The notes: generated from the letters alone by a model not told the origin. Shown: positions 17,880-27,103, numbered from the stretch's first letter. The stretch is 64,000 nt of DNA from Halosimplex pelagicum (GCF_013415905.1 NZ_CP058909.1:806001-870000); one strand, 5' to 3'. Made by a program: numbers and translations.

Positions 17880-18428
17880 ATGTACACAGTCCTGCTGCCG
17901 GTCGACATGGCGGAGTCGCGGGCGACGGCGCAGGTAGAGACGGCGATCGGGCTCCCGAACGCGACCGAGGACGTGGCGGTGAAGTTGTTGCACGTGTTCC
18001 GGGAGGCCGACCGTGCCGAGGAGGCGTCGCCGCTGCAGTTGCGAGCCGGCGAGAACGCGTACGAGCGACTGGAGGAGGCCGGCCTCTCGGTCGAACCGGT
18101 CACGCGATACGGCGACCCTGCCGAGGGCATCCTCGAAGCGGCCGACGACTACGACGCGGACATGATCCTGCTCGGCGGGCGCAAGCGGTCGCCGCTCGGG
18201 TCGGTGCTGTTCGGCAGCGTCAGCCAGGAGGTGACGCTCGACGCCGAGCGGCCCGTGGTCGTCACCGGCGACCGCGAGCAACAGCACATCCCGAGTCACC
18301 GCTGTCAGAGCTGCGGCGAGGAGTACTACACCGAAGAGGACTTGGAGATCCCCTCGTGTCGCAACTGCGGCGGCACGAAGGTCGAACGCGTCGGGGAGGA
18401 GTCCGAGGAACCGGCGCCGACGGCGTAG
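17880..18428 (+). CDS. Universal stress protein with C-terminal zinc ribbon
   Basis: 182 residues. A UspA fold occupies residues 1-130: MYTVLLPVDM as strand 1, the ATP loop GGRKRSPLGSVLFGSVSQ and the last strand RPVVVTGD. A short linker leads to a treble/ribbon motif with Cys142, Cys145, Cys160 and Cys163, likely binding one zinc. USP domains bind ATP or AMP under stress; the added ribbon suggests binding to RNA, DNA or another protein (inference). The ATG at 17880 matches the start of the first strand. A strong hairpin terminator follows. Confidence 0.85.
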   Translation: MYTVLLPVDMAESRATAQVETAIGLPNATEDVAVKLLHVFREADRAEEASPLQLRAGENAYERLEEAGLSVEPVTRYGDPAEGILEAADDYDADMILLGGRKRSPLGSVLFGSVSQEVTLDAERPVVVTGDREQQHIPSHRCQSCGEEYYTEEDLEIPSCRNCGGTKVERVGEESEEPAPTA

Positions 18429-18513
18429 CTCGCGGCGCGAAAACGGGAGAAAGGCAGTCAGCGGACGGTGCGGCGGTCGACGGGTAAACGTCCGGCGCCG
18501 AAGGCGCCGGTTC

Positions 18514-18557
18514 GCCGGACGCGAGCGAACGGAGTGAGCAAGGCGTCCGGCTTTTTT
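18514..18557 (+). terminator. Hairpin plus T-tract terminator of the stress-protein gene
   Basis: A perfect 9-nt stem (gccggacgc with gcgtccggc, loop 20 nt) is followed by six T residues. The loop holds a gagcgaacggagtgagc-like sequence, itself partly palindromic, of a kind often seen in haloarchaeal intergenic hairpins. Confidence 0.7.
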
Positions 18558-18564
18558 CCCCAAG

Positions 18565-18627
18565 TTTTTCGAGCGGAGGATTCCCGCAGCGCGCCGGAGG
18601 CGCACGAGGAACTCTCCGCTCGAAAAA
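18565..18627 (-). terminator. Inverted repeat with A/T-ended arms after the thermosome gene
   Basis: A perfect 14-nt inverted repeat (18565-18578 with 18614-18627) has the core cgagcggag and ends in T5 on both strands. It sits directly downstream of the thermosome stop and can end transcription in both directions. Confidence 0.65.
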
Positions 18628-18633
18628 GTGGGC

Positions 18634-20325
18634 TTACATCATGCCGCCCATACCGCCGCCCATGCCGCCCATGCCGCCGCCCATGCCGCCGGGCGCGCCG
18701 CCGGGGCCGCCGGGGCCGCCCTCGTCGCCGCCGGAGTCCGTGCCGCCGCCCTTCAGATCGCCCGCGGCGATCACGTCGTCGATGCGGAGGATCATGACCG
18801 CGGCCTCGGTGGCGGACTCGACCGCCTGGGTCTTGACGCGGAGGGGCTCGACGACGCCCTCCTCGACCATGTCGACGGTGTCGCCGGTGTAGGCGTCGAG
18901 GCCGACCTGGTGGTTCCCGGAGTCGTGCTGGGAGCGCAGGTCGACCAGCGAGTCGATCGGGTCGAGACCGGCGTTCTCGGCGAGCGTGCGCGGGACGACG
19001 TCGATGGCGTCGGCGAACGCCTCGACGGCGAGCTGCTCGCGGCCGCCGACGGAGTCGGCGAAGTCGCGCAGTTCGAGCGCGAGGTGGGCCTCGGGCGCAC
19101 CGCCGCCGGGCAGGACCTGCCCGTCTTCGAGGGTCACGGAGACGACACCGAGGGAGTCCTCGATGGCGCGCTCGACCTCGTCGGCGACGTGCTCGGTGCC
19201 GCCGCGGAGGATCATTGTGACGGCCTTGGCGTCCTCGACGTCCTCGACGAAGATGCGCTCGTCGCCGGCGACGTCCTTCTGGGCGACGCTACCCGCGAAG
19301 CCCAGATCGTCCTCGGAGATGTCGTCGATGTTGGAGACGATGCGGCCGCCCGTCGACCGGGAGAGCGCCTTCATGTCGGACTTCTTCGCGCGGCGCACGG
19401 CCAGGATGCCCTCCTGGGCGAGGTAGTGCTGGGCCATGTCGTCGATGCCCTTCTGGGCGATGACGACGTCCGCACCCGCCTCTTCGAGCTTGTCGACGTA
19501 CTCCTTGAGCTGCTCCTCTTCCTGGTCGAGGAACTGCTGGAGCTGGTCGGGGTCGGTGACGTTGACCTCGGTGTCGAGCTCGGTCTCGGGCACCTCGATG
19601 GCGGTGTCGAGCAGCGCCACGTCGGCGTCCTCGACGGCGTAGGGCATGTTCTCGTGGACGCGCTCCTTGTCGATCATGACGCCCTCGACGAGCTCGGACT
19701 CGTCGATGGAGCCGCCGACGACGGTCTCGAGCTGGATGTTGTCGGTGTCGACGCCCTCGTCGTCCGCGACGGACTGGACCGCGTCGACGACGAGCGAGGA
19801 GAGGGTGTCCTTGGCGTTCTCGGCGCCCTTGCCGGTCATGGCGGTGGCGGCGATGGACTCGAGGATCTCGGTGTCGTCGGCGTCGACGTCGATGGCGATG
19901 TCCTCGAGGGCCTCCTTGGCCTTCTCGGCGGCCTGGCGGTAGCCCTGCGCGAGGATAGTGGCGTGGATGTCCTGGTCGAGGAGGTCCTCGGCCTTGCCCA
20001 GCAGTTCGCCGGAGATGACGACGGCCGTCGTCGTGCCGTCGCCGACCTCGTCCTCCTGGGTCTGGGCGACCTCGACGATCATGTTGGCCGCGGGGTGCTC
20101 GATGTCCATCTCCTCGAGGATGGTGACGCCGTCGTTGGTGACGACGACCCCGCCGGAGTCGTCGACGAGCATCTTGTCCATCCCCTTCGGACCGAGTGTG
20201 GTCCGTACGGACTCGGCCACGGCCTTCCCGGCCGTGATGTTCATGGACTGTGCGTCCTTGCCCGAGGTGCGCTGAGAGTCCTCGGACATGATGATGAGGG
20301 GCTGGTTACCCATCTGCTGAGCCAT
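18634..20325 (-). CDS. Thermosome subunit (group II chaperonin)
   Basis: 563 residues. ATP-driven folding chamber of the archaeal cytosol. Signature stretches are [24 protein letters not shown], the ATPase motif GDGTTTAVV, and [14 protein letters not shown]. The C-terminus is a flexible GGM-rich tail that projects into the cavity, as usual for haloarchaeal subunits. Haloarchaea carry several paralogues, so I do not assign alpha or beta. ATG at 20325 is preferred over an in-frame TTG two codons upstream because the TATA box lies 27 nt before it. Monocistronic and probably heat-inducible. Confidence 0.95.
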   Translation of the reverse strand: MAQQMGNQPLIIMSEDSQRTSGKDAQSMNITAGKAVAESVRTTLGPKGMDKMLVDDSGGVVVTNDGVTILEEMDIEHPAANMIVEVAQTQEDEVGDGTTTAVVISGELLGKAEDLLDQDIHATILAQGYRQAAEKAKEALEDIAIDVDADDTEILESIAATAMTGKGAENAKDTLSSLVVDAVQSVADDEGVDTDNIQLETVVGGSIDESELVEGVMIDKERVHENMPYAVEDADVALLDTAIEVPETELDTEVNVTDPDQLQQFLDQEEEQLKEYVDKLEEAGADVVIAQKGIDDMAQHYLAQEGILAVRRAKKSDMKALSRSTGGRIVSNIDDISEDDLGFAGSVAQKDVAGDERIFVEDVEDAKAVTMILRGGTEHVADEVERAIEDSLGVVSVTLEDGQVLPGGGAPEAHLALELRDFADSVGGREQLAVEAFADAIDVVPRTLAENAGLDPIDSLVDLRSQHDSGNHQVGLDAYTGDTVDMVEEGVVEPLRVKTQAVESATEAAVMILRIDDVIAAGDLKGGGTDSGGDEGGPGGPGGAPGGMGGGMGGMGGGMGGMM

Positions 20326-20351
20326 AGTCAAGAGAGAGGTTGTTTGCGATT

Positions 20352-20360
20352 CTATATAAA
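20352..20360 (-). promoter_or_regulatory. TATA box of the thermosome gene
   Basis: On the minus strand the sequence reads tttatatag, centred about 30 nt before the ATG, consistent with a leaderless or very short-leader transcript. A second TATA-like element (tatttatata, 20431-20440; it also reads as TATA on the other strand) lies 80 nt further away and could serve either gene. Confidence 0.65.
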
Positions 20361-20544
20361 AGTACCGGAGGATGTCGTCGTTGCCTTCGCTGGGCGCCCG
20401 AGGATAGTGTGTGAAGTGATATCAAAGACGTATTTATATATGGGCATCGGGTGAGAACGGCGCGTCGGCGGGCGGAATCGGCGGCGAGCGCGGGTCCGAC
20501 GGTGCCGGGGGAGCACATTTGCCCGTGGGGAGCGTACGGACTGC

Positions 20545-21081
20545 ATGGCCGAGACATCGACGGTCGGGCCCGGTGGATGGGGACGCGAGCGCGTGCTGAC
20601 GGTGGTCGCGGGGGTCCTGCTCGTCAACCTCGTCGGCGCCGCGCCGGCGGTGCTGTCCGGGCCGGGGTCGCCGTGGTTTCGGGCACTCGCGAAGCCGACG
20701 ATCTACCCGCCGCCGTGGCTGTTCGGCGTCGTCTGGACGGGTCTGTTCACGCTGATGGGCGTCGCTCTCGCGCTCGTGTGGCTGGCCGACGGGCGCGGCG
20801 TCGGTGGGAGTGCGGACGAGAGCGGCTGGACCGCTCGCCGGGTCGCGCTCGCCGCGTTCGCAGGCCAGATGGTCCTCAACGTCGCGTGGACGCCCGCCTT
20901 CTTCGCCGCCGAGAACCTGCTCGCCGGGCTCGTCGTCATCGTCGCGCTGTGGCCCGCCGTCGTGGCGACCATCTGGGCCTTCGACCGCGTCGACCGCCGT
21001 GCAGCCGCGCTGCTGGTGCCGTATCTCGTCTGGGTAACCTTCGCCGCGGTGTTGAACTACCGGTTCCTCGCGCTGAACTGA
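20545..21081 (+). CDS. tspO: TspO/MBR family membrane protein
   Basis: 178 residues with five hydrophobic helices. Conserved TspO segments are visible: WFRALAKPTIYPPPWLFGVVWT, GQMVLNVAWTPAFFAAENLL and LLVPYLVWVTFAAVLNY. The family binds porphyrins and other hydrophobic ligands in membranes; in prokaryotes it takes part in light, oxygen or stress control. The gene is single and divergent from the thermosome gene. ATG at 20545 fits the N-terminus. Confidence 0.9.
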   Translation: MAETSTVGPGGWGRERVLTVVAGVLLVNLVGAAPAVLSGPGSPWFRALAKPTIYPPPWLFGVVWTGLFTLMGVALALVWLADGRGVGGSADESGWTARRVALAAFAGQMVLNVAWTPAFFAAENLLAGLVVIVALWPAVVATIWAFDRVDRRAAALLVPYLVWVTFAAVLNYRFLALN

Positions 21082-21123
21082 GCGGTGAGCGGTGGGTCCG
21101 GCACCCCAACTCAGAGCACAGGA

Positions 21124-21804
21124 TCAGCCTTCTGGAGAAGTCGCCGCCATACTCCGCTGAAGACGCTCGATATCCTCGAACGATGTCGGACTGTCGGCGA
21201 GGAAATACAGGGCCCCGCCCTCGAGGACACGCCGGTCGTGAATCTCGCTCGGCACCGTCACTCCCGTGACGCCAGCCGGAACGAACGTCAGCCAGTGGAC
21301 AGGGACCGACTTGCCGGTGTCCGTCCCGGACCACTCGACAGAGGGTGTGGGGTCGCCGGGTCTGGTATCGACGCCGAACCCGACTATCGTATCCGGTGTG
21401 GTATGCGCTTCGACCAGGCGGACGACATCGGCGATCTTCGTAGCGTCGACGGCGTCGTCGGACGTGAAATAGACGCCGTCGACCGAGACGACGACCCTGT
21501 CGGTCGAGTCGCGTTCGGCGACCGTATCCAGGGGCCTCGACGGGTTCACCTGTACCAGGTAGTGAAACCCGTCGTACTGGAACTGAATCGCGCCCTGACT
21601 GTGTTCCAGAACGTAGTCCACGGCTCGAGACGGCGAGATCTGCTCCGGGAGATATTCGGATTCTGCGCCGATATACAGTACGGTATCGAGTTCACCACCT
21701 GTGGCGTCGTCTGTGCGTTGCCGTAGCTCGGTGAGCATCGAGCGTAGTTCGCTCGATCCGATCGGTGAGTCGAATCCGAACTCGATCTGGACGCGTTCGA
21801 TCAT
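21124..21804 (-). CDS. Putative immunity-like protein at the end of the toxin locus
   Basis: 226 residues, not recognised. No signal peptide or membrane segment, so cytoplasmic. Mixed alpha/beta composition, with an N-terminal helix MIERVQIEFGFDSPIGSSEL and a long C-terminal part lacking motifs. It is on the same strand as the toxin cassettes and is the last gene of the run, 50 nt downstream of an immunity-gene remnant. Base composition is closer to the cassettes than to flanking genes. Placement is the main reason to call it immunity-like; no toxin now precedes it directly, so it may be an orphan immunity gene kept for protection against sibling strains. Confidence 0.5.
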   Translation of the reverse strand: MIERVQIEFGFDSPIGSSELRSMLTELRQRTDDATGGELDTVLYIGAESEYLPEQISPSRAVDYVLEHSQGAIQFQYDGFHYLVQVNPSRPLDTVAERDSTDRVVVSVDGVYFTSDDAVDATKIADVVRLVEAHTTPDTIVGFGVDTRPGDPTPSVEWSGTDTGKSVPVHWLTFVPAGVTGVTVPSEIHDRRVLEGGALYFLADSPTSFEDIERLQRSMAATSPEG

Positions 21805-21854
21805 CGCTTAGTGGGCGAGGCTGAGTCCCGGCCTACAGTCGAGGGCGTGGAGCG

Positions 21855-22277
21855 CTACTGGTTATACTCTTTCAGACCGTCGTCGACCCATTCGAGTGTG
21901 CCGTCGGTCAGCGTCGCTTCCAGTTTCGTCCCGTCGGTTCGGACGATTCGCAGTCGGTCCGCTCGCGGCGCGTTGCCCTGTTCGCGCTGGTAGTCGACGT
22001 ACGCTTCGATACGAGCACGCAATTCTGCCGTCTGTACTGCGGCCGCATCGCTCGCTATCTCGAAGACCGTCTCTCTGTTTTCGATGTGCTGAGTGGTGCT
22101 TTCGACTATCTCACGTTCCACCCATTCTTTCCGGTAGTCCTCGAGCAACTGCTCCGAGGACGGCCTCCCGGATCGGAGCAACTCTTCGTCGAGCCGAGTC
22201 TCGCTCAGACGGTCCGGCGCAGCAGTGCATTCGATGACGTCGAACCTGTCTCGAATCCTCGCAATACCCTCGCGCAC
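21855..22277 (-). pseudogene. Truncated paralogue of the main immunity protein (C-terminal part)
   Basis: 140 codons from a possible GTG at 22277. The product is clearly homologous to the last ~140 residues of the 346-residue immunity protein encoded at 26063-27103: both share variants of RIEAYVDHQRQQGKPPQADRL, RVVRTDGTQLEATLTD and LDWVDDG. Homology continues a few codons upstream of the GTG (QINRARVREGIARI versus QINRARLHEILRTL) and then meets an in-frame TGA, so the 5' two thirds have been lost. It may be a dead remnant or a short gene that still folds; the former seems more likely. Confidence 0.65.
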
Positions 22278-22532
22278 TCTCGCACGGTTGATTTGTCTCT
22301 TCGATCAGGTCTCGTGCTTGACGACTGGCCGCGCCATCGAGGTCGTCGATCTTCCGGACGACACGGTCCAATTGGTCGAAGGAATCGATCGCGTCGCTAT
22401 CGGCCGGTCATGCACGCTTCTATCTCCAGTCCACGCCTTTCGACCCGGTCGGACGAAGATTATCGCAAGTGCGGTATTCATCATCACGCGGTATTCAATT
22501 CGAAAAATCTCTCGATAATCAGGCCTACTGAA

Positions 22533-22862
22533 CTATCGGGTGTAGCCAGTTTCGGTTACTTCTCCGCTATCCGGATCAACCCGGTACCTGTATCCGTTCC
22601 AGTTGGTCACTCGTAAGTTGCCATCCACTGCGGCCAAGCTTTTATACGATCGCTGATCCCTCTCCTCCGGCGGTGATTCAATCTCCCAGACTTTGTTCCC
22701 GTCTTTGTCGAATGCAAGCACGTTCGTTGAGTCAGTTTCGTTGGGCAGAACGACCAGCCGAACCACAACCAGATTGCCGATTTCGAGACTCTCTCCGACT
22801 TTACTTCGTAATTCGACAGTTGTGTCGTCAATCACCAGCTTGTTATCGTTGAACTCGATCAT
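22533..22862 (-). CDS. Putative immunity protein paired with the second orphan toxin cassette
   Basis: 109 residues from the ATG at 22862 (a TTG 27 nt upstream is also in frame). Small, acidic and beta-rich: MIEFNDNKLVIDDTTVELR, a central NVLAFDKDGNKVWEIE strand pair, and VTNWNGYRYRVDPDSGEVT. This pattern of an AFDKDGNKVW strand followed by a YRVDPDSGEV hairpin resembles small bacterial immunity-type proteins I have seen, but I cannot name the family. A TATA-like ttaaaa lies about 36-41 nt upstream, so it may be transcribed independently of the preceding toxin fragment. AT-rich compared with housekeeping genes. Confidence 0.6.
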   Translation of the reverse strand: MIEFNDNKLVIDDTTVELRSKVGESLEIGNLVVVRLVVLPNETDSTNVLAFDKDGNKVWEIESPPEERDQRSYKSLAAVDGNLRVTNWNGYRYRVDPDSGEVTETGYTR

Positions 22863-22930
22863 AAGTCTCGTTGAGGGATCAAAGCACAAGATTCTTTTTT
22901 AACCATTGAACAATAGCGAAAGGATAATAG

Positions 22931-24175
22931 TCAGTCCACGAATGAATCTAGTTCTTCAATCGCTTTCCAGGTTATGCCTTGGGCGTCTGGGTCCAGATCA
23001 TCTTGTAAGATGTACTGAGTGGCCCTGCCAGGACGAACTTCGTCACTGACATCACTCACCTGGGGACGCGTCGTACTCACTTGGACCCGAATCTGATTAT
23101 TTTCGACGAATTCGTCGGTCACCGCTACTTTCCCTACGTGATTGTAATCTTGCCAGTCAGATCGGAGTAACGCCAACCGGTCGAGGACCTCTTCGGGAGA
23201 ATCTGCTGACTCCAACGTTGACCTTCGCGCTACGAACCCACCAGGAAGGTTCTCGTCGGGGTTCGAACTCTCTGGCTTCCGCTCATACACGCGCCAGAAC
23301 TCGTCCCCTTCGTTTAGTTCTAGCTCGACGACGATAGAGTCGGGGTCGTGCGGCGGGTGTGCGGCGTCCGTTGGATTCGCATCCCGGCCAATCTCGAAGT
23401 CGGTGACTGTATGTTCGCTATTGGTATCTACCCGAGCGAGCGCGGTTTCGATATCAACATCGGTGATCTCGCTATCCCCTGCGACATCCACCCACGACTC
23501 ACGCAAGTCATCATCCGCAAGCAACTCCCGGAACTGCGACCGCTTGCCCGAGTCCAGGTCGGCGTACTTCCGTGTCGCTGCGACGAGGTCGCCCGTCTCG
23601 ATTGCGTCGCTGTCCAAGAGCTTCTGCAGGGAGCCGTCGTCCACCTCGTCGAGCAACCGAATCCCGTCATCGTCCGTCTCTGCCACCAGTTTCAGCGCAC
23701 GCCGCTGTTCGGTCTCATCGAGCCCCCGAATTGTCCTGAGTACGTCACCGTTACCCGGTTCGTCCAGTTTCCGCGCGACCGTGGCCGTCTCCGAGGGCGA
23801 CAGGTCGCCGTCGTCGGACGCCCGCAGCAGTGCCGCGCGCGTCTCGTCGGGCAACTCCGCGTTGAACACGGCGCCGAAGTCCGTCTCGCCGAGTTGGCGC
23901 TGCAGGAGCGCAGCCGTCCGGCCGCCGTCTTCGAGGTCTTCAAGCGTGTCGACGAACCGGTCCTGGCCGCCGTCGGTCAGCGCTTCGAGGCCGCTGTCGT
24001 CACCGCCGCCACCGCTGCCCCTGAGTCCGCGGTAGTACGCCCGCAGTTGCGACCGCCCGCGTTCGCTCAGGCCGCGCAGAACGCCGCTCGGCGTGTTCCC
24101 CAGCCTGCGCGACAGCGACAGCGACCGGCCGAGCGTCAGAGATCGATGAGCGGTGTCCAGAGCGTGCGCAACCGC
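22931..24175 (-). pseudogene. Orphan toxin cassette 2: pre-toxin region plus distinct C-terminal tip, no start codon
   Basis: An open frame of about 414 codons begins directly after an in-frame TGA (24176-24178), 71 nt past the previous immunity gene. From its first codons it matches the pre-toxin part of the 2231-residue protein (SLSRRLGNTPSGVLRGLSER, ALTDGGQDRFVDTLEDLEDG, ARKLDEPGNGDVLRTIRGLD). No ATG exists upstream of the homologous part; the first usable start (GTG 23869) cuts into it. The last ~170 residues (from about TVTDFEIGRDANPTDAAH) are unrelated to the other tips and include FWRVYERKPES and GGFVARRSTLESADS. They faintly recall ADP-ribosyltransferase-type toxin tips, but this is weak. 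Read as a silent cassette that needs recombination into the full-length gene. Confidence 0.7.
23910..23982. repeat. 73-nt block in orphan cassette 2 matching the full-length toxin gene
   Basis: Direct repeat partner of 28121-28193; two mismatches, both silent or conservative third-position changes. Same orientation, 4.2 kb apart. Confidence 0.8.
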
Positions 24176-24248
24176 TCACGTCCGCTTGTGAGATGAGCTG
24201 AGACGTATCCTTTGATTCGATAGAAGTGGTGACAAAACGTTCAGCTAA

Positions 24249-24911
24249 CTATCTGTTTTCGTTCTGCAAGAGATACTCCTCGAGCTCACGGTCCGGAACC
24301 GCAAACGGGTCTTCCGTCGCGACGACCATCACGTGTCCCGTCTCCAGTCGTTCGACGCGATGTGCCGGTGCGTCCGTGAATCGGTCGATACCGCCGAGTG
24401 CGTCGACCGTTTCGGGATTGTAGACGCCTAACCATGGAAGGTTCGAAATGTCATGAGCAACCGGCAGCTCTTGTGGAATGACCCCGCGAGCGAACTCGTT
24501 GGTCGACGACTGCGTCCCGAATGCGTGGACGTGTGTTGGTCGCGTCGCACTCGCGAGTTCTGACACCAATCCGACCAGTTCTTCGATAAATCTACGATAC
24601 TTCGGATCGTCTTTGTCGGTATAATTGACCACCTGACTCTGTGTCGAAATATTGAACGAACCCTCCGTCCACGAATGTCCACCACCGGATTCGAGGTCGA
24701 AACTGAGCTTGAATGAGAGATCCTCGTAGTGCAATCTGATGAATCCACGTTTATTCTTCCGTATCTCGTCCGGCATCGACGCTTTCTGGTCGCCCTCGTT
24801 CCGCTCTTTGTCGTACAATCCGTGAGCTGTGCAGATTGTAATCACATCATCGACGAGAGTGTCCGAGACGGTCTCGAACAAGAACCGGACCATGTACGGT
24901 CCCTCAATCAT
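24249..24911 (-). CDS. Putative immunity protein of orphan toxin cassette 1
   Basis: 220 residues, no homologue recognised. No signal or membrane segment. Its ATG (24911) overlaps the last codons of the preceding toxin tip by 8 nt, the standard arrangement of a toxin-immunity pair. Composition is low in GC for this genome, with several Asn, Lys and Ile codons. The middle segment (SFKLSFDLESGGGHSWTEGS) is beta-rich. Called immunity on position and coupling only. Confidence 0.6.
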   Translation of the reverse strand: MIEGPYMVRFLFETVSDTLVDDVITICTAHGLYDKERNEGDQKASMPDEIRKNKRGFIRLHYEDLSFKLSFDLESGGGHSWTEGSFNISTQSQVVNYTDKDDPKYRRFIEELVGLVSELASATRPTHVHAFGTQSSTNEFARGVIPQELPVAHDISNLPWLGVYNPETVDALGGIDRFTDAPAHRVERLETGHVMVVATEDPFAVPDRELEEYLLQNENR

Positions 24912-26055
24912 TCGTGTTACTCACCTCACTCGGCTTTTTGAATACGATTTCGACATCCTGCGGAAGACTATCCGCAACGTCATCAGAGACCTCATCCGAG
25001 TTTCTGATTTGATCAAACACTGACCCGGAGTTCGATTCAACGTCGTCCGCCATCTCTCTGAGACTATCCCATCCGGGTTCACCGCTCGCTCTGAGTTCAG
25101 CTTTCGCACCGTCACTCAGTTCGATGTCAGACTCTGTCCGAGTCACGACAACTATCTTTTTCTCGCCAGAGGCCGCAAGCGTTCGTAATTTGTTTCGCAG
25201 GCTAATTACATCGTTTGCAACGACGTCAGTCGCGCCCGGATATGGAGCGGCGCCGGGCCCGACGTTCGTCTTCGACTCATACGCAACGCCTCCATCGACA
25301 TCCACGTCGATGTCGGTATCGCTCGTCTCCACTTCTTTCAGTTCGAACCCGAACTCGTCCTCGAGGATCTCTCGGTTGGACTTGTCAGAGTCGATGGCGC
25401 TGAGATCCGGCAGGTCGCCGTCGCCGATGTCCCGCTCCATCTCGATGGTATCGGGGTCGACGCCGTCGTCGAGAAGGTTCTCGACGGTCTCGGTCTCGCC
25501 GTCGAGTCCTTTGATATTCTGGACGCCACCTTTCCGCTCGTTGATCGCCTTGCCGAGCCCGTCGATATCTTGTTCTTCGAGCTCTCGAAGCCGCTCCAGC
25601 AGGTCGTCGGGGCTCGTGAACTCCGAATCGTCGCCGATCGTCTTCCGATACTCGATGAGGCTCTGTTCCAACTGTTTTGCGTCGGATACGTCCAGTCCGT
25701 CGAGTTTCCCCGCCAGTTCGTACGTGACCTCGAACTCGGGGTCACACGGACTGTTACAGACGTCGCGGTCGAACAACTCGCGCCACGTCCGGTCGGAATT
25801 CCCGCGGCGGAACTGCGCCAGCGTCCGCCCCGTGATCGTCTCGTCGTTCAGCGCTTCCCGGAACTCAGCGCGACCGCCGTCGGTCAGCGCCTCCAGCCCC
25901 GTGTCACTGCCGCCACGAGTCCCGCGAATCCCGCGGTAGTACGCCCGCAGTTGCGACTGGCCCCGGTCGCTCAGGCCGCGCAACACGTCGCTCGGCGTGT
26001 CCCCGAGCCGTCGCGACAGCGACTGCAGAGATTGTGTCCTGAAAAACAGAGAGAA
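24904..26055 (-). pseudogene. Orphan toxin cassette 1: pre-toxin start plus PD-(D/E)xK-like tip, no start codon
   Basis: An open frame of 384 codons starts after an in-frame TAG (26056-26058), only 4 nt beyond the stop of the main immunity gene. It matches the pre-toxin region of the large toxin from SLSRRLGDTPSDVLRGLSD onward, including a 35-nt stretch identical to the full-length gene. The first possible start, GTG 25986, lies inside this homology. Cassette 1 diverges after the LTDGG block, earlier than cassette 2. The tip has DIDVDVDGGVAYESK (about 25268-25315), an Asp followed by ExK, as in PD-(D/E)xK nucleases. A DVCNSPCDPEF Cys pair lies near 25760. Probably unexpressed until recombined. 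Confidence 0.7.
25989..26023. repeat. 35-nt block in orphan cassette 1 identical to full-length toxin gene
   Basis: Direct repeat partner of 28296-28330. It lies within the first 25 codons of the cassette, upstream of any start codon. Confidence 0.8.
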
Positions 26056-26062
26056 CTACTCG

Positions 26063-27103
26063 TTACGCTTCCTCGAATCCGTCGTCGACCCAGTCGAGAG
26101 TGTCGTCAGTCAGCGTCGCCTCCAGTTGCGTGCCGTCGGTCCGAACCACACGAAGTCGATCCGCCTGTGGGGGTTTGCCCTGCTGGCGCTGATGGTCGAC
26201 GTACGCTTCGATGCGTTTGCGCAACTCTTCGGGCTGTACTCGCGGTGCGTCGCTCGTCACCTCGAATACTGCCTCACCGCCCTCGTGGTATTGCGTAGCT
26301 GTCTCTACCAGCTCGGACTCGACCCAGTCGATACGATACTCCCTGATCAGCTCGTCGGCTGGCGGCCCGTCATATTCGAATACCGCGGTAGCGTCCGGAT
26401 CTGCATACGATTTCATGTCCGAAACAGTGAAATTACAATCAACGATCGGAAGCGAATTTTCGAGTGTTCGAAGGATTTCGTGCAATCGCGCTCTGTTTAT
26501 CTGTCCGATCATCGAATCATCGAACCAGAGATCCGTGTCCGTGCCGATGGAGAGCGTGTATACAGACTCCCCGCCCTGCAGTTCAACCGGGCTGTATTTC
26601 GGTCCGCGATGGAGGATGCTACACGACATCGGGGAGTACTTCGGTTCCGTCGCCGCAGTGCTTGACCGATACCGATCGGATCTCTCTCCGTCAATCGCGA
26701 ATACACCGTCTCGGAAGAACAGTTCAACGCTGGTTTGTTCCGAGACGATGTCGCTTGCGTATAGTACGCACGATTCGTCTGGTTGCAACTGAGACAATCG
26801 CTCGGCGACATCGTCGCCAGTGAGGGCGCTCTGAGAACGGATGGTGATCGGTGACTCCGGGTGTTGTTTACCGGCGGTCAAAGCGTCCTCCAAACTAGCT
26901 GATTCAGGAACTTGTAACACACCGAGCCTGATCTCTTTGAGTTCGACATATGGGTATATCGCAGACCGTAGACGTTCCAATACGTCGATCGTCCGCTCTT
27001 CCGATTCCGGCACTGACGTTATCTCTGAGTCGACGTAGAACTGCCAGTTGGCCGTTCCTCCGTCGTCCGTGACGTAATCGAGATTCCGGTGCATTTCGTT
27101 CAT
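26063..27103 (-). CDS. Putative immunity protein of the full-length toxin
   Basis: 346 residues, cytoplasmic, not recognised as a known family. It overlaps the large toxin gene by 4 nt (atga), giving translational coupling. The C-terminal ~100 residues form a compact module (ADELIREYRIDWVESELVET to LDWVDDGFEEA) that is repeated in the truncated gene at 21855-22277, so this immunity family has been duplicated in the locus. The N-terminal two thirds are beta/alpha with two Cys residues (ESCVLYAS, MSCSILH). Position and coupling support the immunity role. Confidence 0.65.
   Translation of the reverse strand: MNEMHRNLDYVTDDGGTANWQFYVDSEITSVPESEERTIDVLERLRSAIYPYVELKEIRLGVLQVPESASLEDALTAGKQHPESPITIRSQSALTGDDVAERLSQLQPDESCVLYASDIVSEQTSVELFFRDGVFAIDGERSDRYRSSTAATEPKYSPMSCSILHRGPKYSPVELQGGESVYTLSIGTDTDLWFDDSMIGQINRARLHEILRTLENSLPIVDCNFTVSDMKSYADPDATAVFEYDGPPADELIREYRIDWVESELVETATQYHEGGEAVFEVTSDAPRVQPEELRKRIEAYVDHQRQQGKPPQADRLRVVRTDGTQLEATLTDDTLDWVDDGFEEA

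Noticed and set aside
20431..20440. TATA-like box as the tspO promoter
   Set aside because: It would leave an ~80-nt leader, unusual here, and the element also reads as TATA for the thermosome strand; kept only as a note in the thermosome promoter entry.
22111..22518. Short frames on both strands between the immunity remnant and the next immunity gene
   Set aside because: No resemblance to the immunity or toxin families; likely decayed sequence.
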